A stretch of DNA of 9,913 nucleotides from Bacteroidota bacterium (lineage in GTDB: Bacteria > Bacteroidota > Bacteroidia > Cytophagales > Cyclobacteriaceae): assembly GCA_023393375.1 (NCBI GenBank), contig JAEWLI010000150.1, forward strand, positions 1 through 9,913, written 5' to 3'. The notes beneath the pieces were generated by a model. The model worked only from the letters and a program-made list of their open reading frames with translations. It was not told the DNA's origin and searched no databases. Both the position numbers and the translations under genes were made by a program. Below, one piece after another: positions 4,708 through 9,913 of the stretch; the stretch's first letter is position 1, and the number at the start of each line of letters is the position of its first letter.

Positions 4708-6279
4708 ATGGCCGAAAAGCGCGCAAATCGTTTTGATCGATACCTGACCTTTATTGAAAAAGTAGGAAATGCATTGCCTCACCCAGCTACATTATTTCTC
4801 ATTTTTGCCTTGCTGATATTGGTTCTTTCATGGATCACCAGTATGTTTGATTTAGCAGTGACTGTACCTGGTGGTGATGGCGAAATAATCAGACCGGTCA
4901 ATTTACTAAGTGAACCTGGTTTACACCTGATACTTACCGAAATGGTTCGCAATTTTACCGGTTTTGCCCCATTAGGTGTTGTATTGGTAGCCATGCTTGG
5001 AATAGGAGTAGCTGAAAGCAGCGGATTAATTGGTTCTGTGTTGCGACTCCTTGTTTTATCCGCTCCCCGCAAGTTGCTCACTTTCGTGATTGTTTTTTCA
5101 GGTGTATTGTCAAATACGGCCAGTGAAGTAGGTTATGTATTGTTAATTCCACTGGCAGCTATCATTTTTCTTGCTGTTGGCAGACACCCTATTGCAGGAA
5201 TGGCAGCAGCATTTGCAGGTGTTTCGGGAGGCTATAGTGCCAACCTTTTATTGGGGACTATTGATCCTTTGTTAGCTGGATTGTCGCAGGAGGCAGCAAG
5301 AATCATCGAACCGGAATATCTGGTAAACCCCGCCGCCAACTATTATTTCATGTTTGTTTCTACATTTTTTATTGCAGCAGCAGGCACATGGGTTACTGAA
5401 AAAATAGTGATTCCCCGGTTAGGTCAATATAAAGGTGATGAGAAACCAGAAGAAGTGAGCAAATTAAAACCAGAAGAAAAGAGAGGGTTAAAATTTGCGT
5501 TGATCGCCTTTTTAATTTTAGTGGGTTTATTAGTTTGGGGTACTGTTCCCACCAATGGTTTTCTTAGAAATCCTGAAGATGGCGATCTGCTCCATTCACC
5601 ATTTATGAGTGGCATTATCAGTATCATATTTTTGGTTGCAGCAATATGTGGTGTTGCTTATGGTATTGGAGCCAAGAAAATCAAGAACGATACCGATGTA
5701 ATGAACGGTATGGGAAAAGCCATGGAAACCCTGGGGATTTATATTGTCCTGGTATTTTTTGCTGCCCAATTTGTAGCTTACTTTAAGTGGACCAATCTAG
5801 GATTGATTTTTGCCATAAAAGGGGCTGAAGTATTACAATCTTCAGGAATGTCCATGATTCCATTAATGCTCTGTTTTATTCTGCTTACTGCTATTATTAA
5901 TTTGTTCATGGGCAGTGCTTCCGCCAAATGGACTGTAATGGCTCCTGTATTTATTCCAATGTTTATGCTGATTGGCATTTCACCAGAAATGACACAAGTG
6001 GTATATCGTATTGGTGATAGTGTGACCAATATCATCTCACCAATGATGTCTTATTTTGCGTTGATAGTGGCGTTTCTTCAGCGATATGATAAAAAAGCGG
6101 GAATTGGTACTATCGTAGCGACCATGTTGCCATATTCTTTTGTATTTTTAATTGTATGGTCTATTTTGTTGGTCATTTGGCTGTTATTAAAATTGCCACT
6201 TGGCCCGGATGCTCCTTTGGAATATCATCATAGTATGTCAATCATGTTACAACAGGGCCTTTCTTTCTTTAAAGGATAA
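4708..6279 (+). CDS. AbgT-family transporter
   Basis: This 523-residue inner-membrane protein has many hydrophobic helices and the AbgT family pattern. Family signatures are the hairpin motif GGYSANLLLGTIDPLLAG (174-191), N398 in AIINLF, MGSASAKWTVMAPVFIPM (401-418) and YRIGDSVTNIISPM (433-446). Residues that I recall as functionally important in the structurally studied YdaH (an Asn, Trp, Pro, Arg and Asp series) appear in the same order and spacing here as N398, W408, P426, R434 and D437, so the protein looks intact. Family members import p-aminobenzoyl-glutamate (E. coli AbgT) or export sulfonamide-type antimetabolites (MtrF, YdaH), driven by an ion gradient. No p-aminobenzoyl-glutamate hydrolase gene (abgA/abgB) lies beside it, so the substrate stays open. 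The ATG at 4708 follows a good promoter and starts a normal N-terminal cytoplasmic segment. Confidence 0.93.
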   Translation: MAEKRANRFDRYLTFIEKVGNALPHPATLFLIFALLILVLSWITSMFDLAVTVPGGDGEIIRPVNLLSEPGLHLILTEMVRNFTGFAPLGVVLVAMLGIGVAESSGLIGSVLRLLVLSAPRKLLTFVIVFSGVLSNTASEVGYVLLIPLAAIIFLAVGRHPIAGMAAAFAGVSGGYSANLLLGTIDPLLAGLSQEAARIIEPEYLVNPAANYYFMFVSTFFIAAAGTWVTEKIVIPRLGQYKGDEKPEEVSKLKPEEKRGLKFALIAFLILVGLLVWGTVPTNGFLRNPEDGDLLHSPFMSGIISIIFLVAAICGVAYGIGAKKIKNDTDVMNGMGKAMETLGIYIVLVFFAAQFVAYFKWTNLGLIFAIKGAEVLQSSGMSMIPLMLCFILLTAIINLFMGSASAKWTVMAPVFIPMFMLIGISPEMTQVVYRIGDSVTNIISPMMSYFALIVAFLQRYDKKAGIGTIVATMLPYSFVFLIVWSILLVIWLLLKLPLGPDAPLEYHHSMSIMLQQGLSFFKG

Positions 6280-6432
6280 TTACAAATACTGCTTCTTTTT
6301 ATTCCTGGGTATTATTTTTAGGTTGTAATGAGTTTTGTTTTTTATAAGTTTTTATCCGTTTGTTGTAAGTTTATGATTTGTCCAGGGATTATCATTGCAA
6401 CCGTATTAATAAACTCTAAAAAAATCAACATT

Positions 6433-6876
6433 ATGGAAAATAAAACGGTAAAGAAAGAAATCATTATAAATGCATCTCTTGACGAGGTTTGGCAGGCATT
6501 GACTGATCCGGAAATGATTAAAACTTATCTTTTTGGATCAGATGTGGTAACAGACTGGGAAATTGGGCATCCTATTGTTTTTCAGGGAGAATGGGAAGGT
6601 GCTTTTTATGAAGACAAGGGAACAATTCTTGACTTGATCCCCCAAAAGTTGATCAAATATAACTACTGGAGCAGCATGTCAGGAACAGAAGATCTGCCAG
6701 AAAATTATTCAATAATTGTTTATCAATTGGTAGAGGAAGAGAGTGGTACCACTCTGATCATCACTCAGGAGGGTTTTAGAGATCAGAAAGCTTATGAAGA
6801 CTCTGACACAAACTGGGGCGAAATATTAAATTCGATCAAAGGATTACTAGAAAAAAATGAAGTCAGTAGGAATTAA
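6433..6876 (+). CDS. SRPBCC / AHSA1-like domain protein
   Basis: This 147-residue protein has a single START-like (SRPBCC) fold of the activator-of-Hsp90-ATPase C-terminal-like (AHSA1) type. The N-terminal strand and helix read VKKEIIINASLDEVWQALTDPEMIKTYLF, a typical family opening. The middle has VTDWEIGHPIVFQGEW and GTILDLIPQKLIKYNYW. The C-terminal helix (about 124-142, NWGEILNSIKGLLEK) is the usual long helix that closes the hydrophobic cavity. These small cytoplasmic proteins bind hydrophobic ligands or act as co-chaperone-like factors, and the ligand here is unknown. The frame is open from 6328, but the extra 35 residues are hydrophobic and outside the family, so the ATG at 6433 is chosen; it sits behind an A-rich leader. 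It heads a tight three-gene run with the DUF6157 and DUF1697 genes. Confidence 0.9.
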   Translation: MENKTVKKEIIINASLDEVWQALTDPEMIKTYLFGSDVVTDWEIGHPIVFQGEWEGAFYEDKGTILDLIPQKLIKYNYWSSMSGTEDLPENYSIIVYQLVEEESGTTLIITQEGFRDQKAYEDSDTNWGEILNSIKGLLEKNEVSRN

Positions 6877-6886
6877 AGACCAGAAA

Positions 6887-7309
6887 ATGAAAAGTACCAA
6901 TTATTATAATACTTTCATTGAAGTGTCGGAAGATTGTCCAGTAACATCAGCTGAAATTCCTCCTACAAAAGGTGAAGGAAAATCTGCGGCACTGCTTCAA
7001 TTTGAAATGATTTACCATCATCCATATAAATATTCTATGGATGATGTGGTCTTTGGTGTATATGCCACTAAAAATTCCATTAACTTTCAGGATACTCAAT
7101 CAAAAGAAATGTTTTTTTCCAAAGGCCAACCATGTTTGCGGGCTTCCGCTCTTGGCAAACGTTATGGTTGGGGAATCCACTGTGATGAAAATGGAAAAAT
7201 GGCCATATATCCGGTTGAATCAGAAGCTTATCAAGCTTACAAAGCCGATAAAAATCTCACCCATCTAAAAGCGATGCGTACAAGTAAGCAGAAAACAATA
7301 TCCCGATGA
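6887..7309 (+). CDS. DUF6157 family protein
   Basis: This 140-residue protein of unknown function is recognised by its near-canonical opening (STNYYNTFIEVSEDCPVT), the following PPTKGEGKSAALLQFEM, the HHPYKYSMDDVVFGVYA block, and FFSKGQPCLRASALGKRYGWGIHCDENGKMAIYPVES in the second half. It is full length and soluble, with no signal peptide. Two starts are possible: the ATG at 6857 would overlap the upstream gene by 20 bp and add ten residues, while the ATG at 6887 lies 10 bp after its stop and matches the family N-terminus, so 6887 is preferred. Its stop overlaps the start of the DUF1697 gene (ATGA, 7306-7309), suggesting translational coupling. No enzymatic motif is evident. Confidence 0.88.
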   Translation: MKSTNYYNTFIEVSEDCPVTSAEIPPTKGEGKSAALLQFEMIYHHPYKYSMDDVVFGVYATKNSINFQDTQSKEMFFSKGQPCLRASALGKRYGWGIHCDENGKMAIYPVESEAYQAYKADKNLTHLKAMRTSKQKTISR

Positions 7310-7860
7310 AAGTATCTTTGTTTGTTGCATTATTAAGGGGTATTAATGTGGGAGGAAAACATAAAGTACCCATGGCTCATTTGCGAAAGTCATTTGAAGC
7401 CATGGGTTTCACTCATGTACAGACCTTATTAAATTCAGGTAATGTGATTTTTCAGGCATCTTCCGAAGATGCTATTCAACTAGAAAATAAAATCACAGAA
7501 AACCTGGAAAAAGAATATGGATTCCCAATCCCTGTGCTCATCAGAGAAAAAGAAAAAATACAAAAGCTACTGATTACTGATCCATTCCAAACAATAGATG
7601 TCACCCCTGATATCAGACTATATGTGAGCTTTATCAGGGAAATTCCGTCCCAATCCCCTGAGTATCCTTTAGTTTCACCGGATGGATCCTATCACATCAT
7701 CGGAGAGGAAGACCTTGCTGTATTCAGTGTATTGGATGTCTCACAAATAAAAACTACCGATGGGATGTTGATACTTGAAAAAATATTCGGCAAGACGATT
7801 ACCACACGAAATTGGAATACAGTTGTGAAAATAGGAGAGAAGATGAATTTGAAATTTTAA
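7306..7860 (+). CDS. DUF1697 family protein
   Basis: This 184-residue protein matches DUF1697 in length and motifs. It opens FVALLRGINVGGKHKVPMAHLR, continues with FTHVQTLLNSGNVIFQ, and ends with the conserved TTRNWNTVVKI. The fold is expected to be small alpha/beta and cytoplasmic. The biochemical role of the family is not known. It starts inside the stop of the DUF6157 gene (ATGA overlap), so the two are almost certainly co-translated. No T-rich terminator follows; the hairpin directly after the stop (7861-7886) is followed by A's rather than T's. Confidence 0.9.
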   Translation: MKVSLFVALLRGINVGGKHKVPMAHLRKSFEAMGFTHVQTLLNSGNVIFQASSEDAIQLENKITENLEKEYGFPIPVLIREKEKIQKLLITDPFQTIDVTPDIRLYVSFIREIPSQSPEYPLVSPDGSYHIIGEEDLAVFSVLDVSQIKTTDGMLILEKIFGKTITTRNWNTVVKIGEKMNLKF

Positions 7861-7886
7861 TTGTGTAGCGACTCTTGTTTACACAA
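7861..7886. other. Hairpin immediately after the DUF1697 stop
   Basis: TTGTGTA (7861-7867) and TACACAA (7880-7886) form a perfect 7-bp stem with a 12-nt loop, starting on the base after the stop codon. It lacks a downstream T-run on either strand, so it is not a standard intrinsic terminator, but it could mark or protect the mRNA end. Confidence 0.35.
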
Positions 7887-8153
7887 AAAATATTGCTCAC
7901 AGAGGAGTTGATAATTTGGGGAGTTGGTGAGTTGAAGAAGATGCTGCTCGTTTTTTCTTGTTCCTTTCCCTAAGTGCTCACAGAGTACACAGATTTACAC
8001 TGAAAATAAAGTAAATAAATGCAAAAGCAGTATTATGAGCTATCAACTACGAGCTTTTATTACTCATTACTAAATATTAATTATTAATTTAATTGTCGTA
8101 TTCTACCTCTATGGTTGTCGCCATTGCACAGTAAAAAAAATACCAGTCACACT
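7887..8153. repeat. Intergenic region with short degenerate repeats
   Basis: No ORF is supportable here. TGCTCACAGAG occurs twice exactly (7894-7904, 7975-7985). The second copy continues as CACAGAG, CACAGAT and CACTGAA at 9-10 bp intervals (7979-8004). GAGTTG occurs three times between 7905 and 7934. A roughly 7-bp-periodic A/T tract (about 8058-8094, ATTACTC and ATTACTA followed by AATATTA and ATTATTA) follows. These look like decayed intergenic repeat families rather than a functional gene. Confidence 0.5.
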
Positions 8154-8161
8154 TACCTTTG
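8154..8161 (+). promoter_or_regulatory. Candidate -7 element of the first VOC gene
   Basis: TACCTTTG is an exact TAnnTTTG match, 39 bp before the ATG at 8201. No TTTG element lies at the proper distance upstream, where an A-run occurs instead. Confidence 0.45.
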
Positions 8162-8200
8162 CCTATATCAAATTATTTACAACCTTAAAATTATAAGCTC

Positions 8201-8632
8201 ATGTCCAAAAACATTTTTATCAATTTACCGGTGAAGGATCTGAAAAGATCAATGGACTTTTTCCAAAAACTTGGATTTTCCTTTAATATGCAGTTTACCG
8301 ATGAAAAAGCTGCTTGTTTGATTATCGGCGAGAATATCTATTCAATGCTTCTTACAGAACCATTTTTCAAGACATTTACAAAAAAGGAAATTGCTGATGC
8401 TTCCAAGTCGACTGAAGTGTTGATAGCTATTGATGTGGACAGCAAAGAAGCTGTTACAGAATTGGTGAAAAAGGCCATAGAAGCAGGTGGATCTGTTTAT
8501 ATGGAGCCACAAGATCACGGATGGATGTATAGCCACAGTTTTGCAGATCCTGATGGTCACCAATGGGAAGTATTGTTTATGGACGAAAATGCTGTTCCCG
8601 AAGATGTAGGACAATCGCAACAAACGGTTTAA
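8201..8632 (+). CDS. VOC-superfamily (glyoxalase/bleomycin-resistance-like) protein
   Basis: This 143-residue protein has the vicinal-oxygen-chelate fold of two beta-alpha-beta-beta-beta modules. The first module starts IFINLPVKDLKRSMDFFQKLGF (5-26). The second ends in the signature HSFADPDGHQWEVLFMD (112-128), with E123 as the likely C-terminal metal ligand position. It resembles the predicted lactoylglutathione-lyase-like proteins common in Bacteroidota. The family includes metal-dependent lyases, dioxygenases and drug-binding resistance proteins, and the substrate cannot be inferred. The short polar tail after 128 is typical. It has its own -7 box (8154-8161), and a second VOC gene follows after 40 bp on the same strand, so the two probably share a transcript. 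Confidence 0.9.
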   Translation: MSKNIFINLPVKDLKRSMDFFQKLGFSFNMQFTDEKAACLIIGENIYSMLLTEPFFKTFTKKEIADASKSTEVLIAIDVDSKEAVTELVKKAIEAGGSVYMEPQDHGWMYSHSFADPDGHQWEVLFMDENAVPEDVGQSQQTV

Positions 8633-8672
8633 TAAGTTACGAAAATTTATAATATTATTAGAATAAGAAATT

Positions 8673-9092
8673 ATGCTTAGTCAACTAAATCCATATTTAA
8701 CATTTAATGGCAATTGCCGTGAAGCAATGACTTTTTACCAGGAGTGTCTTGGAGGTGAATTGACCCTGCAATCGGTAGGGGAGTCGCCAGCCGCAGATCG
8801 TTGCCCTGAAGGAACTGAGTCTCAGATCATGCATTCTTCACTGCTGAGGGATGATCTGTTGTTAATGGCGACCGATATGGTAGCACCTCAAGGATATATT
8901 GTGGGCAACCATATGTCCCTCTCACTCAATTTTAATAGTGAAGAAGAGATTAAAACTGTTTTTGAAAAGCTCTCTGCCGGTGGGACTGTTGTAGATTCCC
9001 TGAAAAAACAATTCTGGGGAGCATTGTTTGGTGTCATTGTTGATAAATTTGGGATGGCCTGGATGCTCAACTGTGAACTTAAAGAAAAATAA
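8673..9092 (+). CDS. VOC-superfamily PhnB-like protein
   Basis: This 139-residue protein belongs to the PhnB / 3-dmu-9_3-mt branch of the VOC superfamily. The opening QLNPYLTFNGNCREAMTFYQECLGGELTLQSVGESP (4-39) is typical, as are IMHSSLLRDDLLLMATDM (52-69) and the closing FWGALFGVIVDKFGMAWMLN (114-133). Members are often annotated as PhnB or 3-demethylubiquinone-9 3-methyltransferase, but no methyltransferase activity should be assumed; E. coli PhnB is not needed for phosphonate breakdown, and the role of the family is unclear. It differs from its upstream neighbour in branch, so the pair is not an obvious recent duplication. It ends 12 bp before a strong intrinsic terminator. Confidence 0.9.
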   Translation: MLSQLNPYLTFNGNCREAMTFYQECLGGELTLQSVGESPAADRCPEGTESQIMHSSLLRDDLLLMATDMVAPQGYIVGNHMSLSLNFNSEEEIKTVFEKLSAGGTVVDSLKKQFWGALFGVIVDKFGMAWMLNCELKEK

Positions 9093-9104
9093 GAAGTGGT
9101 TTAA

Positions 9105-9148
9105 AAAGATGCGCATATACAAAGAAACATGCGCATCTTTATTTTTTT
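9105..9148 (+). terminator. Strong intrinsic terminator after the VOC pair
   Basis: AAAGATGCGCAT (9105-9116) and ATGCGCATCTTT (9129-9140) form a perfect 12-bp stem with a 12-nt loop. A seven-T run follows at 9142-9148. It lies directly after the second VOC stop (9092). Each arm contains the self-complementary octamer ATGCGCAT. This is the clearest terminator in the window. Confidence 0.85.
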
Positions 9149-9194
9149 GGCTACTTTCTATAAAGCAAAGAGAAACATAGCGATCAAGTAAGAT

Positions 9195-9297
9195 CATACC
9201 CCCGCTCTAGCAAGGAACACACCCCCGCTCTAGTAAGGAGCACACCCCTGCTCTAGTAAGGAGCATACCCCTGCTATAGTAAGCACATACCCCCTGC
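9195..9297. repeat. 23-bp tandem repeat array
   Basis: Three complete 23-bp units (9195-9217, 9218-9240, 9241-9263) are followed by a shortened unit (9264-9285) and a partial unit (9286-9297). A decayed piece before the array (about 9182-9194) may be a further copy. Units share CAYACCCC at the start and GCTCTAGTAAGGAG or a close variant after it. The unit length is not a multiple of three and no frame crosses it. There are no spacers between units. It lies between the VOC terminator and the start of the outer-membrane gene, in a markedly C-rich patch unlike its surroundings. Confidence 0.85.
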
Positions 9298-9349
9298 GGA
9301 AAACAAATAATGAAATAAACAAAACCTATCATAAACCAGTCTTGCTTTT

Positions 9350-9913
9350 ATGGGCAAAATGCTTTTTTTCTTAAGTATTACTTTTTTTCTCAATATTTTC
9401 ACCTTACATGCACAAAATGAAAAAACAACTCCGGGGGTAGAAGAAAATAATGCTATCACCGGTTTTACTGTAGAAGATAATGATTTTAAATGGATCATGC
9501 TGCTAACCGGTGGCTGGATAAATATTGATACACAAAATAAAATCCAGATCAAAAGCCCCATCCTTGCAGTCAATTATAATACCGTTGAAGGTGTTAATAC
9601 CACAGGAGGGATCAGGTACAGGCATTATTTTAACCCATTTCACCGGTTGACTTTCGGCCCGGACCTACACTATGCTTATCCCCGGGATCAGCTTTCTGGT
9701 GTTTTAAATCTTGACTTTGAATACAAAACAAACCTGGACAGTGCAGCAATTGAGGTGAAGTTTGGCAGACAAATTCATCAGTTCAATGCTGATATTGGCC
9801 CTTTTGCCAATACTTTGTCCACTTTATTGTTTCAGGATAACCAACTCAAATTATTTGAACAGGATTTTATCAATTTGGACGTTCATGTTAATCATCACCA
9901 ACAATTAAAAGCC
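9350..9913 (+). CDS. DUF5686-like outer-membrane beta-barrel protein, 5' part
   Basis: The frame is open from the ATG at 9350 to the window edge (188 codons, no stop seen). Residues 1-20 form a signal peptide: MGKM, a hydrophobic core (LFFLSITFFLNIFTL), then HAQ, with likely cleavage at HA|Q. The mature part has alternating hydrophobic/polar strands with many aromatic residues. Recognisable pieces are SPILAVNYNTVEG, the GGIRYRHYFNP strand and LLFQDNQLKLFEQDFI, all of which fit the DUF5686 barrel region as I remember it. Full-length members usually carry a CarboxypepD_reg-like domain and several hundred residues before NTVEG. Here only about 80 residues precede it, so this is a short form. An ATG at 9359 is an alternative start; 9350 adds a positive n-region. 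The 23-bp array ends 52 bp upstream, and no TAnnTTTG box was found in between. Confidence 0.75.
   Translation, partial: MGKMLFFLSITFFLNIFTLHAQNEKTTPGVEENNAITGFTVEDNDFKWIMLLTGGWINIDTQNKIQIKSPILAVNYNTVEGVNTTGGIRYRHYFNPFHRLTFGPDLHYAYPRDQLSGVLNLDFEYKTNLDSAAIEVKFGRQIHQFNADIGPFANTLSTLLFQDNQLKLFEQDFINLDVHVNHHQQLKA

Noticed and set aside
6328..6432. Hydrophobic N-terminal extension of the SRPBCC protein
   Set aside because: The family has no signal or membrane segment. The DNA is T-rich leader, and the ATG at 6433 matches the family start.
7041..7268. Plus-strand frame of 75 residues inside the DUF6157 gene
   Set aside because: It lies wholly inside a recognised gene in another frame, with no start context or domain.
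9195..9297. CRISPR array
   Set aside because: Units are 23 bp and contiguous without unique spacers, and no cas gene is nearby.
9274..9573. Minus-strand frame of 99 residues across the tandem repeat and the barrel gene
   Set aside because: It is antisense to the signal peptide and the NTVEG-containing frame, which is far better supported.

Overview
The window is a stretch of AT-rich chromosome from a member of the Bacteroidota. This rests on four observations. Promoter-like sequences have the Bacteroidota form (TAnnTTTG at -7, sometimes TTTG about 18 bp upstream). Gene starts lack clear Shine-Dalgarno sequences and lie in A/T-rich leaders. The Lrp/AsnC regulator belongs to a subfamily very common in this phylum. 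The last gene carries the NTVEG signature of the Bacteroidota outer-membrane family DUF5686. I cannot place it below phylum. No rRNA, tRNA, CRISPR, phage or transposase gene was seen.

Layout. Positions 1-36 hold the first 12 codons of a minus-strand gene. An Lrp/AsnC regulator (minus, 250-717) is divergent from a FadD-type long-chain acyl-CoA ligase (plus, 1169-2845), which is followed by a small CoA_binding_2 protein (plus, 2927-3388). A repeat-rich convergent region (3389-3820) separates these from a signal-peptide/coiled-coil/membrane protein (minus, 3821-4432). That gene is divergent from an AbgT-family transporter (plus, 4708-6279). A compact plus-strand run follows: an SRPBCC/AHSA1-like protein, a DUF6157 protein and a DUF1697 protein (6433-7860). 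After a 340-bp repeat-bearing gap come two VOC-superfamily proteins (8201-8632, 8673-9092) ending in a strong intrinsic terminator (9105-9148). Beyond it lies a 23-bp tandem repeat array (9195-9297), then the 5' end of a signal-peptide-bearing DUF5686-like outer-membrane barrel gene (9350 to the window end).

Function. The coding content is mostly ordinary housekeeping or accessory: fatty acid activation next to a feast/famine-type regulator, an inner-membrane antimetabolite or p-aminobenzoyl-glutamate transporter, and a set of small single-domain proteins of poorly known function. No new multi-gene system is evident. The most unusual structure is between genes. A composite intergenic element occurs twice, 191 bp apart. 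Each copy has a head hairpin whose stem shows a compensatory base-pair change between copies, a conserved core, and a tail of 7-bp repeats starting at GTCAAAC. Other short repeats lie at 7894-8094 and 9195-9297.
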